Source: Vigna angularis (lineage: Eukaryota; Streptophyta; Magnoliopsida; Fabales; Fabaceae). Taken from it: DNA of 64,000 bases. A program made the translations under genes and the position numbers. This document shows positions 38,701 through 50,374 of this stretch, piece after piece (position 1 is the first letter of the stretch; the number at the start of each line of letters is the position of its first letter). The DNA lies in assembly GCF_016808095.1 (NCBI RefSeq), contig NC_068972.1:3658001-3722000 (forward strand), read 5' to 3'. The notes below the pieces were generated by a model. That model searched no databases, was not told where the DNA came from, and saw only the letters and a program-made list of their open reading frames with translations.

Positions 38701-41700
38701 AATTCCTTTTCCCAGAAACAAGTATAGAACCTTCTTGACCAGAATCTGGCTCTAGTAAAGAAGACAGTTCAACAGCCATAGATAGCTTCTTACCAGCTTT
38801 ACCCTTTTTTTTGCCATAACTTCTCAAGTGCTTAACATCATCCAATGATGCAGATCTGATTTCCTCATCCTGTCCAGGGGATGTGTTATCCACAATTGCA
38901 GCGGCAAGATCCTCAGAGTCAGATGTGAAATCAGAGCTTGAACTTTCTTCATTGACCTTATTGTCAACATCTGGAGCAGCAGGGTCATAATCACCATCAT
39001 CGGAATCTTCAGATGGAAGGCCCAAGTATTGATCCCCATGTGAACCCTCCAAATTCTCAGAAGCAGAAGCATAGTCAGATTCCTTAGAACTTGATTCATC
39101 TCCTTCAATTTTCAAATCCTCTGGACCATTAGGGTTATAATCATCATCATCAGAATCATCAGAAGGGAGTCCCAAGTTGTTATCCATATTATTCCCAGCA
39201 GCTGCTGCTGCTTCAGGAAAAACGCTCTAAACAAGGATCAGAGACATGATCAGGAAAGAAAGATCCAAAACATTAATTATTTACAGATAAGACACTAAAA
39301 TTGCCCACTGACCTCCCAGGTGTCACTAATAGAGAGACTTGTTCCGAAGGAGTCATTAATAAGGTCCATGCAGTCATCTTTGCAATCACATCCAGGGCAT
39401 AACCAACCCTCATCATCAGGTGGAACTGTAATTCACAAAAGTAACATAAATTATAAATAACTAGAAAGAACAGAGCAACTAATCAATTAGGTAGACCAGG
39501 GATTACTGTCTTCAGTTAACAACGGAGGACACAAACAAAGCTGGTGAAAGCCACGGTCACAGACACCATCACAGAGAATTATATCATTATTAGAACTCAA
39601 CTCTTTGGAATGGCATTTTGCACAGAATATCTGCACCATAAACTTCAAAGTATTCATATCTCCAAAACCCCTAGAAAAGCAATACAAAATTCAGGAACTA
39701 AATATAAAATATTAACCTACATCCTCACTGTCAATCTCTCCCTCAGAATCAAATAAAGACTCTGGTAGCTTTCCTTCAGCACACAATGAATCCAAATCTC
39801 GAAATAGATCCCTAATGTTCAATTTGCGTCGAAGAATTTCAGACTTGGCCCGTTGAAGTTCTTTCTCAGGCTTCAATTTTTCCATACTGCAAAGTAATCA
39901 CAATCAAACCAATAGACACAAATTACCCACGTTGAGAACAAAAATGAAAACAAAATTCTAGCATTTGAAGTTTCACAAATGCATGAGAAGACTTTTTTAG
40001 CAGTGCAACTACAAATCATACTCGGATTTACTAGAAAACAGGAGTAAACAAACTCCTAGAAAACAAGAACAGACAAGCTCTTATCAAAGACTACAATAAA
40101 AGTTACAGAATAGTCTAGAACAATATCTTCATCTCTACAAAAACAGAAAGGGTAGGAATAAAGAATGTAATAAAAATAATTACTGAAAAGAGGTCATTCA
40201 ATTACAAATGCAGCATATGAAGTGTGTGTTGATTATAGTGCGTATATTTAATTTCCAAAATGTGAGTTAAAAAGGCTTTTGTTCAACAACACAAATAAAA
40301 TGAAGTACATAGGTAATAAGCTTTGAATGACTGATTTAATAGCTCAGTTGCTTAATCCTGTAGTAACGTTGTGATACTCCACAAAAAGATTAGTTTCAAG
40401 ACAGTTTGGTCAGAGATAGAAAGGTGAGAGAAGAAAACTGCAACGGACCAAATTGACTGAATCCCAAAGCACACGAAGAATTAAAGATAAAATAGAAATC
40501 ATAAAAAGTTGTTCATCATGATAGACATTAATAATTGTGTAATTAAGATAAACTTCAAATGGTATACTTTCATCGATCTCGGCCAAACCAGCCATGGATT
40601 GCAATGTTATCAAACGCCATGTCCATTGAGGATCAAGATGGAGTAAATGATTGCAAATCAAAAAGTTGTAACATAGAACATAAAACAGACCATGACCTCC
40701 CAGAAAATTAAAAATTATATGTAAAGATAAACACATGATAAAAAAGATTTAAGTACCAGAAAAGTAAGGAATTCGTAAAATTAAATCCATTACATTTATT
40801 TTTGGAAAGGATTTAATTATCAAAATAACATTTGATATAAGATCTAAATACAAAGTCAAATCCAAAGATCCCATTAAACTGTGCAACAAAAGGAGAGTCT
40901 TCGTTCAGCACACAATTGCATACTGTTTCTGAAATCATAATGAGACTTCATGCAATAATAGTCCTGATACCCGGATACAACAGCTAATACAATACAATCA
41001 TTTGCTCCGTAAAAGGTAAGTTACAAAGCATCTTACCATGAAATTTTATGGTAAGGCCTCCAGAATATTTCAGATGTAGTTGCATTTCGATTTCACACCA
41101 ATTAACCAACAGAAATTAAATCAATAAACATAAGCTGATATCTAACATAGATCAAGATACAAATGCAAAATATGCAAATATAGGTTACAAGCCATACAAG
41201 GCACAAGGTAATGATAAAATGTACACACCTGTATCCTTTCCAGCCTTCGCCAGAATAAGCATCAATCAAGCTTTTCTCGTAGCTTATTCTGTTTAATAAA
41301 TATCTTAAGTGAGATTTGATTCTGGAGAATTGATCAGTGATTCCAACCTCTCCACTCTTTCTCTTCTTCCTACTAGTTTTCCTCTTCCCTCCACCATTGC
41401 TATTATTATTATTAAAATCAACCAAATTACTACTTGGTTCAGGTGTCTTGGGATTTTCTTTTGTTTTTGACCGCAAAGCTCTGTCACTGCTTCCTATTGA
41501 TCGTAGCATATATGTCTTCTTCAACAATTTTGAGTTTTTTTTACCCTTGCGCCTCAATTGCGAATTAGCGGGGCTATTAGACACTTTTTCTGAAATACTG
41601 GTCACAACCTCTTCAGAAGGTGGATCCAACAATTTATTCACATAACTTGTATTCGCTTGAGCTGGACTGAATTGCTTTTGGCCATCCCCAGCAGAGGCAG

Positions 41701-42073
41701 AAACGGATTCCACAGGTTCGTTTTCAGACAATGGTTGGGATGGGTTTTCTGGCTTGTCGTTAGATAACTGTAAAGAGACTTCTTTATCGGTACTTTGTTG
41801 CAGGTGTGAACCTTCTACAGTCTGACAATTCTTTTCTGAGTCATGTTGAGGTGGTGCAGGCAGTAAAATAACAGAATTCTCTGTCGCATTAGCAGAAACT
41901 TGATTTGATTTTTCATGGATAACTGAACTGGTTAACACAGTACCAGACTCCCGTTGTTCCTTTAGTAAATGCTCAGTCCCTAACTGTGTTTTTTCAGACA
42001 ATTCAGATTGTTCAGTACTCATCCTTCCAGCGGCACTGTTATTGCTTGTCAATTCTCCAAATGGTCTAGTCAT
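35735..42073 (-). CDS. HAT3.1: PHD-finger homeodomain protein, HAT3.1/PRHA-like
   Basis: An 808-aa nuclear chromatin or transcription regulator. Coding exons: 41229-42073, 39721-39886, 39507-39630, 39313-39425, 38669-39226, 38213-38485, 36083-36172, 35735-35992. All are GT..AG with a continuous frame. Residues 1-280 are Ser/Asn-rich and end in a basic KKTYMLRS and [15 protein letters not shown] region. The PHD finger is near 338-400: [30 protein letters not shown] Ser/Asp acidic region with two similar blocks ([15 protein letters not shown] and [15 protein letters not shown]) lies near 425-530. The homeodomain is near 680-740: [30 protein letters not shown], then helix 3 [10 protein letters not shown] in place of the usual WFQNRR. 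The tail is basic ([11 protein letters not shown]). The order PHD then divergent homeodomain defines the HAT3.1/PRHA family. Confidence 0.94.
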
Positions 42074-42104
42074 AGGTCCGAGGAAAAACCGCACACCACA
42101 GCAT
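42066..42104 (-). promoter_or_regulatory. Overlapping upstream ORF (12 codons plus stop)
   Basis: On the minus strand, the first ATG in the second exon of the HAT3.1-like transcript is not the main start but one 31 bases upstream. It encodes [12 protein letters not shown] and stops at 42066-42068, just past the main ATG (42071-42073), in another frame. Such an overlapping uORF usually lowers main-ORF translation and makes it depend on leaky scanning. The main reading frame also stays open upstream to the acceptor at 42137, so an N-terminal extension from the first exon cannot be excluded. Confidence 0.6.
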
Positions 42105-42141
42105 CCACCACTATAGTCTAAATGTGAGTCAAGTAACTACC

Positions 42142-42160
42142 AAAAAAAAAAAAAAAAAAA
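42142..42160. repeat. 19-base homopolymer A (T on the coding strand) at the HAT3.1-like acceptor
   Basis: Nineteen consecutive A on the + strand. On the gene strand it is a T19 tract immediately before GGTAG, so it serves as the polypyrimidine tract of the 5'UTR intron acceptor. Confidence 0.85.
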
Positions 42161-42662
42161 CTTGAGATTATCCACTGCGTATCTGGAGCAGTAACATAAC
42201 TATATACACGATGCGGAAGTGGGAGAGTGAATCAAACATTAAAACTAAAAGACACAATCAAAATACTCTTCATGCAGCACATATACGCCAATTAGCCAAT
42301 TGTTAATAGATTTTGACTGCTAATGAAAACCACCACCAGCATTGGCACAGTGCAAGAAATTTTCAGTTCCAAATCTACTTCCTAACTTCCGAAACAACAC
42401 TTACAATGGCAGAACAATGTCACAGAACATTTAAGCATTTGGCTCTACAGGATGAAAAAACAAAGCCCTTGCCTAAAAATGAACAAAACAGATGAACAAA
42501 AGAGAGGGAGCTGTTTGGATATCATTCACTTAAGCTGGGACAAGTTCAAATAAAAATATTCAACAGGAGACGGAAAGTTCAAAGAGGGAAAAGCAGACAA
42601 AGTCAGAGAAGCTGACGGTTAATACGAGATGAGAAGAAAGTGGTGTGGAAGAGGAACTTACT

Positions 42663-42860
42663 CTTGGTGGTGAAGATGAGAGAGCAGTCACCACAGCGAA
42701 TGGGAAAGGGTGGAGGAAGAAGAAGGGCTCGATCTGAAATGGGGATTGGCTGCAGAGAGAAGAGGGTGAAGGAGAGAGAGAGAAAGAGAGAGAGAGTTGA
42801 GTTTCGTGAGAGTTCCCTTTTCTCAATCTCAGCGCCAAAGTGAGAAAAAAACGGTGCTTC
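42663..42860 (-). other. Probable non-coding first exon of HAT3.1-like gene
   Basis: Minus-strand sequence ends in AAGA followed by the donor GTAAGT (42657-42662 region). The next acceptor, GGTAG at 42137-42141, starts the exon carrying the main ATG. The exon is rich in CT on the coding strand (CTCTCTCTTTCTCTCTCTC-like), typical of plant 5'UTRs. The upstream limit is a guess. Confidence 0.45.
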
Positions 42861-43259
42861 GTTTATATTTCTTACTCCTCCAAATATGGGCCACCAAACA
42901 CACAACGGCGGGTACTGGATCTTCGTGGATTTCATCTAGGGGTCTTTCTTACTGCAATTCCATGTTTCGTTTTTACACCCCCATAGTCTTACAAAATTAC
43001 CTAACTATCCTTGACTAAAAGATATTAAAAATCCTAATATTATCCCTTCTTTCACAGCTCCACTGCCGAAAGCGTGCAACGTCCTATACCCAACTCCATT
43101 TGGGAACTTTGAAGAGCCGTTTCATTTTATTGAGAGAATGCCTTTGGAACCTAGCGTTAGTATTTTCTCCTTGTGGGAGAGAATATGGCTCAAAATTTGG
43201 AAAGCCACATCAAAAGGGACAACAGTGCTATTGAAGGAGAGACTTTTTCATTGTGGATT

Positions 43260-43620
43260 TTACTATTTGAAATATATAATTTACATTTTGATTGTTTTTA
43301 AATTTGTATTATATATTATATAATTCGAAATTTAATTTAAATTCTAAATCATCTTCTAAGTTTATATCATTAATTATATAATCAAAAATATAAATTCAGA
43401 TTATAAATTATATAATTCAAAATATAATTTAAAATTTCGATTTGTGATTTTTCTAAGATGATTGATTTTGGAAGATTTTTTGTCTATTTGGAAATATATT
43501 TTAAATTCATATAACAAATTATACAATTTAAAATTCAAATTTTTATTACAAATTGTATAATTTAAAATGCAAATCTACCTTTTAAATTGTACCATATGAA
43601 ACATATAAAAATAAAATTTT
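43260..43620. repeat. Degenerate AT-rich short-period repeats
   Basis: Words such as AATTATATAATTCAAAATAT, AAATTATACAATTTAAAATT and AAATTGTATAATTTAAAATG recur about every 40-60 bases, several with inverse partners. The array is too diverged to define a unit. Confidence 0.45.
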
Positions 43621-44150
43621 TGAACTCCAAATTATGAAATCCAAAATACATATGATTACACAGTTTGAAACTATAACTAAAACACGGAAGAACTTAAAAA
43701 ATTATTTTCTATTAATTTCAGCTAGAGTATAATTGAAATTCTAAAAGTATGGGTGAAGGAAGTAAACATAGGGGTGCGTGAAGAAATTACATTCAACCGA
43801 CCTCTTTTTTCTGGAGACTGGCCCACTACTAATACTTATCACTAAAAAAACTACAAATTAATACACCTTAAAATAAATAAAAAGTTATAGTTTTATGATT
43901 TAATCTAATATGCTAACTTATACAATAATACGGATTATCTTAGTACATATACTTGTCAAATTATTAAAATAAATAAAGAAAAACTAACAGGACAAAATTT
44001 TTCAACTATTGAAAATATTATCTTTTAAGAGTGTTGTAATACATGATATTAAAAGTTTACGTATGCGTTGTTAGGGAAACAGGCGGGTAATGAACAAAAA
44101 TTTTTAGACGAGGGACAGATAATAAACAGCGCATTACCTATACTCAACCT

Positions 44151-44153
<3 letters not shown>

Positions 44154-44230
<77 letters not shown>
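44154..44230. repeat. (TA)n microsatellite, about 38 units
   Basis: An uninterrupted tract directly before CACACACGTC and the left arm of the TIR element. Confidence 0.95.
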
Positions 44231-44238
<8 letters not shown>

Positions 44239-44254
44239 TCATCTCTAGTGTAGT

Positions 44255-44940
44255 TCTAAACTCTTACTCACTTCGTTGATTCTTTTCAATCATTTTTTTT
44301 TCATTTCTCTCACTTTAACATTTTCTCTCTCATTCCTATGGTAGCCGTAACTGAAAAAAATAAGAAACACAGTTAAACAATTTACATATGTAAAGAGTTG
44401 ATTCATTAGCATATTCGCTTTTAAGCAAAGATTTATTCAAGATCTCTTCAATTTCATCATCTTTACTAACTTCTTTAATTTCATCATATGTGGATGTTGA
44501 CATCTCTACAAAAATCTTCTGGGCCAATTATCAATTCCTTCAAATATCATTTTATTGTGAAAATTAGATAAGACAAAAATTATAAAATGAAAATTCATTA
44601 CAAAATCATTTTTTTTAAGAAATTGTTTAACATCAAATGTTTTTTTATTTTTTTCTAGGCCAATTACCAATTTTTTAATGTCATTATGCTTGTGAAAATT
44701 AGATAAAATTAGATAAGACAAAAATTATAAAATGAAAACTCATTATAAAATCATTTTTTTTGTAAGAAATTGTTTAACCGTAAGTGTTTCTGATTTTTTT
44801 AGTTGGGACTATCGTAGGAATGACAGAGAAAATGTTGGGGTAAGAGATGAAAAAGAAAGGGTTGAGAGGAATGAGGAGGGTGAGTAAGGGTTGGAGCTTT
44901 CTTGTTATTCAAATACTTTTGACTTTAAAACTTAGAATCC
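44255..44940. mobile_element. Long-TIR element (MULE/MITE-like), non-autonomous
   Basis: The left arm (about 44255-44385) and right arm (about 44755-44905) are inverted repeats. Left reads CTCTTACTCACTT, CATTTTCTCTCTCATTCCTA, ACTGAAAAAAATAAGAAACA, GTTAAACAATTT. The reverse complement of the right reads CCCTTACTCACCC, CATTTTCTCTGTCATTCCTA, ACTAAAAAAATCAGAAACAC, GTTAAACAATTT. The interior (44390-44750) holds a tandem duplication and minus-strand open stretches without recognisable transposase motifs. Long TIRs with little coding capacity suggest a Mutator-like non-autonomous element; the target-site duplication was not resolved, as the left flank is a (TA)n. Confidence 0.65.
44522..44778. repeat. 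Tandem duplication, about 137-bp period, inside the TIR element
   Basis: Both copies run GGCCAATTA-CAATT, GTGAAAATTAGATAAGACAA, AAATTATAAAATGAAAA-TCA, TACAAAATCATTTTTTTT- and AAGAAATTGTTTAAC. The second copy carries an extra AAATTAGATA unit. Confidence 0.8.
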
Positions 44941-45036
44941 ATAATATATGAGGATATTTTTGTCTAAAAAAATCTTGTATATATACATTGCTAAAATGTA
45001 CCACTGAAAAAAGAGCATGCGCAATTTAGCAAACTC

Positions 45037-45062
45037 ATATATATATATATATATATATATAT
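45037..45062. repeat. (TA)n microsatellite
   Basis: About 13 units in intergenic DNA right of the TIR element. Confidence 0.9.
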
Positions 45063-45199
45063 TTAAAGTATTTTGATGTGGATAACATAAATGATGATTT
45101 TTGAGATATTTGTAATTGTTCTTATGTAGTTGAAATATAATGTTTGTCATAGATATTAGCAATGTATTGTATAAGTAAGATGTTGAATTGTTAATATTG

Positions 45200-46178
45200 A
45201 ATATAATGAGATATTGGTATCATTAATATAAACTAAACATAATCATGATACTCCGACATGATATTAAGACTAAAACCTGATAAATATAGGATGTTATGGT
45301 AGTTAAATGCAAAACTAACTTTACTTAAAGTAATAGAATTAAATTTACTGGTAAGTATAATACTTACAATCTATTTCAAACCTAAAATTTATATTTACCA
45401 CATAAATATGTATTCAGTAATTCAAAATAACAAACAATAATATCAATAGTAATAATAATAATAACATGGAAAATTAAAATTTTTTACTTTATATTATTAG
45501 TTATACATTAATTTTTAATCATAAAAATAAAAATTAATTAGGAATGAACATTAAGCAATCAAGATACGTAGAAGATAATGGTTACGAGTCTAAAACTTGA
45601 AGCTTATGAAAATTTTGTTAGAAACAGAATTTAAAATTAGAGACACGTATTTAATAAAAAGAGAAATAAAAGTTAAAAAATAAAATAGACATGTTAAATC
45701 AAATTATACTACAATCTATTTAAATTTAACATATGTGCATAAATTATATTAATAATCGGTTCGATATTTATATCTTACATGATTATTCAGTAGCTAATTT
45801 TTTTTCCAAAGAGTTATAATCATGGCACTGTATTTTTTATTTAAGGATTATTAATGAATAAAACAATGTTGTGAAAATCCTTTACGAAGCACGTGAAAAC
45901 ACAACACTTGGAGGGTTGTTTGTAACTAGTATAAGTGGAATGGTAAGAGAGGATTCGGTAGTGCTTCAAAAGTAACTCTTCCACCATAACGATGAGATGC
46001 TACTCCATAAATGCCGTTGTCATGCAGATTTGTGTAATACGTAGTTGAACCTGCTCACGATCAGAAAAGATTTTCTGTTGCTTTTTTCAGAGTTGGAAAT
46101 CTCCAAGATTATCAGTTCAAATTAATGGAAGAATCATCACAGTCAAGATATTTTCTCTTTCCTGTCAATAAGGTGGGC
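45200..46178 (+). pseudogene. Decayed upstream copy of the REM gene 5' region
   Basis: This segment matches 47300-48110 plus 49870-50076 in order and orientation. Landmarks are CGACATGATATTAAGAC, TATAATACTTACAATCTATT, TGTGCATAAATTATATTAAT, GTGAAAACACAACACTTGG, ATAAGTGGAATGGTAAGAG, GTTGAACCTGCTCA, AAGATATTTTCTCT and TAAGGTG. In the downstream copy this leads into a functional-looking three-B3 gene, so the segment is the promoter and leader of a duplicated gene. The match stops after 46178 and no B3 domain follows, so this copy lacks its coding body. An ATG at 46125 gives a short open stretch that is unlikely to be a gene. Confidence 0.6.
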
Positions 46179-47299
46179 CATTCTCTGATGCAGAAGAAAA
46201 CAAAAACGGTTGTGCTTCCACATTCTTCGAGCTTCCAGATTTTGGTCAAAAACACGGGATCTTCCACGTTTTCAAACACATGCTACATGATTTACTCTCA
46301 GCCATTTCCAAACCCTAGCATTTCCAAAAACCTACTGTGTGACATTTTGGAGATCCTCTCTCGCATTCTTGAATGGTTTCTGTCAACTTTGGACTCACGG
46401 TAGGATTCACATGCTTGAGCCCAATCAGAATCGGTCAGTTTCGTAGTGAAGGTAAGTTTAATCCAAAAATCTCTTATTTAGGGTTTTTGTTTTCTCATAA
46501 AAACTCTGTAATAGAAAAATCTCAAGGTTTATTCAGGAAGAACTCTGGCAAAGGGTCAATCCATTTGGTGAATAATGACTTCTGGGTAGAATTTGCAGGA
46601 ACGTGAAGATTATATAAGGCTAATGCCGAGAGTGAGAGGGAGGTTAATTGAAATTTGACGTAGGAGGAGACAGAATATCATTTGTTTCGAGTTGGAGAAT
46701 CTAGAGACAATTCCCTTACATTAATTCCTTCTTAGGTGCGCAATTTCGCTTCTTCATGCTTTGTAATTTTTCGTCAAAATGTTCTTCTGCAAGGGTAGAT
46801 AACATCTACTTTTCATCACCCGCTACATCATATTTCTTTCCATTTTTCCTCAATTCCATTTCCTTCCCTTCTACACCTCCATTCCTTTTCGTCCTTTCGT
46901 CACTTTCATTTCTCGCCACTTCCTACAGAAACACCACAAACCGAACCATCTCCATCATCCTTCCCACACACAGTTTTAAGCATGAAAAAAGGTCAAAACG
47001 ATAGCGGCGCTTGTGCTGATAGAGTTGCCCACGCATCTGTGACATCGGCGCTGGTTCCGGCAGTAACTGGCGCCGTCGTCAGCTTATAGAATTGAAAATT
47101 GAAAATATTATTATTCTAGCAATTTAAAATAAAGAAAAATAAAATTATTAAATATTTAAATACAGGTTTAAAGTAGTTTTAAAAAGTATACGAAAATATA
47201 TTAATTAAAATAACAGTATATTAATAATTGAAGAGATAAATATAATAATAAAAATTCATATGATAAAAATATATGTTTGAAAATAAATACTAATTTGAA
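46179..47299. other. Unassigned sequence between the two REM 5' copies
   Basis: 46179-47090 is of mixed composition, with short open stretches but no recognised domain. Contents include CAAACCCTAGCATTTCC at about 46308 and GTGAAGGTAAGTTT at about 46446, which resembles a splice donor. The 46756-47004 open frame is Phe/Ser-rich low-complexity. It could be remains of another gene's first exon or an insertion. 47100-47300 is AT-rich. Confidence 0.4.
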
Positions 47300-50076
47300 A
47301 TTGATTGATATTATCTTTTTTATTACTGATTATTAATATAAATTAAAAATAAAATAATTTTGATACTCGACATGATATTAAGACAAAAACCTGATATATG
47401 TAGGACGTTTTGTTAGTTAAATGCAAAATTAACTTTACCTGATGTAAGAAAATTAAATTTACTGCTAGGTATAATACTTACAATCTATTTCAAACTTAAA
47501 ATTTATATTTACCACCTACATATGTACTCAGTAATCCAAACTAATAATAACAATAATTTTAACGTGGAAAATTCAAATTCTTATTTTATGTTATTAATTC
47601 TACATTAATTTTTCATAAAAATAAAATTAAGTAAGAGTGAACATCAAGCAAATAAGATAAGTGGAAAGAGATAATGGTTACGAGTCTAGTTTATGACAAT
47701 TTTGTTAGAAAAAGGATTTGAAATTATAGACACATGTTTAATAAAAATTGTAGACATCTTAAATCAAATTTGCTACCATCTATTTAAAATTTAACATATG
47801 TGCATAAATTATATTAATAATCGGTTTAATATTTATATATTACATAATTATTCAGGAGCTAATATTCTTCTAAAAATATTGTAATTATGACACTGTATTT
47901 TTCATTTAAAAGATTATTAATGAACTGATATAAAGCAATGTTGTGACATTAGGAAGCAAGTGAAAACACAACACTTGGACAACAGTTGTTTGTGAGTAGC
48001 ATAAGTGGAATGGTAAGAGGGGATTCATTCTACATTATGTTGCTGTTTCCCAAAATAGCACAAGTTTGTTTTGTCCTTCAAAACTAACTCCACGACAATG
48101 ATGAGATGGTGTGTCCTCGTCAGTGCAGTCTGTTACACCAGTGAATAAAAATAATTTAACTATATTAAATTATAGTTAACTGTATTATTTTATATTAAAT
48201 TATAATTCAAATAATATTTTTTAATAATAACATCAATTAAATTCTATATTAATTCTAATCTATTTTATTTTTAAATTTATTCTTACTTGTCTCTAAATTC
48301 AAAATTTTACTTTGAAATCCTATCTCTCAGTGTCTCCTAAATCAAGCAACTAAACCTTGTTGTTTTCCATCACACCACCTTTTCCATTTTGTCCTAGAAC
48401 GTGAGTCAGAGAAGGATAGCTTGAACGAAAACCCAACTTACGGTGACCTGCCCTGGTCCTGCCGTGCTACTGCTCACCGTGACCCTGACATTTGTGGCCT
48501 GAGCGAGGCGTCTTAATGTTTGGGGCTGAGGGAGGCTTGCTGCATTTGCCACTGGTGTCTTTCTTTTACACACTTTTTCTCTTTCTTTTTCCGTTCATGA
48601 ATTCAATGACTTGTGTTGTGTTTATCTTCTTCTTTGCTAATTCTAGGTTTCTTTCAAGATTATGTATGTTTTAGTGTTGTATGTTGTTCAAAGCTTAGAC
48701 TTTTTTTATGAGGAGTTTGATGGAAACTAATGAAAGATTATTGCTTTGAAAGGGTGTTATATGATCTTTTTGCTTTTTTGTCAATTGGGCACATTGGTTA
48801 ACTCTGGTTTTATGTTTACTCCGCGTTTAGACCGGCGGGGTGACATTGGATAACTAGTTTGTTTTGATTGAAGGAGGATAGAGTTTAGGAGAAATCTGTG
48901 AGGATTTTGGGGAATCATTAAGTGATTGTTCCAAATACTGAACTTTTTAGTTTTAGTTAGGCTTACGATATTCATGAAGATAAAGCTGAACAATATGGAG
49001 AATGTTATACCCCTTTTGACTATACATAGTTGGCAAAGATTATGAGTGCTATATGTATGTGGGATGAAAAGAAATCGAAAATCTGGAAACGGTAATTTCA
49101 TGGAAAATAATATGAAAGGAGGAAATGAAAAGGCTAAGATACAGAGAGAAAATACAAAATGCAACTTATCTAATGATGAAATTCTCATATATTCTTTAAA
49201 AAATCTAATCTTGAAATTGGGATCTATTCCAGGAGGTATATATTAAGGATGTCAACCTCAATGCATTGTCCCTGTTCTAATGGGTCATAATTGTGACCTC
49301 TTTACTAATTAGGATGGGTATAAAGAAATGCATTTTCTTGATTTGAGATCAATGGACCCGTGCCTTATTAAGATGGATCCGGAAATAGTATATAGTAGTT
49401 ACGTGGCTTTCATATGTTATGGATGATAATATTGTGGAGTCACTCAACTTGCTGACTTCATTTTTGAAGTATTATGTTCTGTGTTTACACTTTCTGAATG
49501 TTGTTTATCCTATAAGGAATGATGTTATCAGGCCTTGTGTTCATAAAACTGCTTCTTGGTTTTAGGTACCAACACATGGGGCAGATTTGAATTTACAGTG
49601 AAACTTATTTTGTTTTATCAGTTTCTGTTTTAGAATTTTTTTTTTCCAGAAAAAACTATTGAATATATTCTAAAAATTAGTACAGTTAGTTCAGTTCAAT
49701 TTATATTATAATTCATGGCAATTTAGACCAGTTTAGTATACTGCAGTTTCATAAAGCAAATTATAGTTCATTTCATCTGAATTACTTTTTAGTTCAGTTC
49801 CGATAAACTAGTTTTTAGTTTAGTGTAGTTTTTAACAATACAGTCCAGTACAGTTTATTTTGTCCACCCGTAGCCATATGTTAAACTCCTACTCGTGGTT
49901 GAACCTGCTCAGGATAAGAAAAGATTTTTTGTTACTTTTTTCACAGTTTAAAACCCCGAAGATCATCAGATCAATTTAATTGCATGCTGGTTTTGCCTCA
50001 CACTAAGAAGCTTGATGGATAAATGCAGAATCATCATAAGATATTTTCTCTATTTCCTGTCGATAAGGTGCACTTG
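47300..50076 (+). promoter_or_regulatory. REM gene upstream region, second duplicate copy, split by an insertion
   Basis: 47300-48110 and about 49870-50076 align to the contiguous segment 45200-46178. The first part covers distal promoter sequence. The second covers GGTTGAACCTGCTCAGGATA, AGAAAAGATTTT and ATAAGATATTTTCTC up to GATAAGGTG, probably the 5'UTR. The intervening 1.75 kb has no counterpart in the upstream copy. Confidence 0.6.
48112..49875. other. 1.75-kb insertion within the REM upstream region, origin unknown
   Basis: Present only in the downstream copy of the duplicated region. It contains a GC-richer patch (48410-48560), pyrimidine-rich sequence, and a right part (49670-49860) full of CAGTT/TTAGTTCAGTT words ending TTTATTTTGTCCACCCGTA. 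I see no transposase, LTR pair or recognisable protein. It may be a decayed transposable element or a captured gene fragment. Confidence 0.4.
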
Positions 50077-50374
50077 GCGAACACCCTAGTTCCAAGCCGC
50101 CAATGCTTTCGGCCCTCACCCTATCCTAGGTGTAGCTAAGTTGAAAATAATTAATGTTTCTGAATTGAATTTGTTTCCATTTTTCTGCTTTACAATGTGG
50201 GTGCCATCTGTATGAACAGGTTTGTCTACCATTTTCACTCTACCGTGCTAGCTGCTTTTGTGATTTTTATGTGTTTTTCTTGGCGGCTGATTCATTGTTT
50301 CTGATTCCACTAGTGCTAGCTACCTGCTGAGTTTCACCTCAGGGACCTTTTATTCCAACCGAGTCACATCAGCC

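Larger units (their letters stand above)
42861..44230. other. Intergenic upstream of HAT3.1-like gene, AT-rich repeats
   Basis: 42861-43200 is of mixed composition and is the likely promoter of the HAT3.1-like gene. 43260-43620 is a run of degenerate blocks built around AAATTATATAATTCAAAATA and its reverse complement. 43700-44150 is AT-rich with no gene. 44154-44230 is (TA)n. Confidence 0.55.

Noticed and set aside
40330..40390. TAGCTCAGTTGCTTAAT word resembling a tRNA D-arm
   Set aside because: No matching acceptor stem, anticodon arm or TTC arm could be placed around it.
46756..47004. 82-aa Phe/Ser-rich plus-strand open frame between the REM duplicates
   Set aside because: Low-complexity sequence without a recognised domain or splice-supported continuation.
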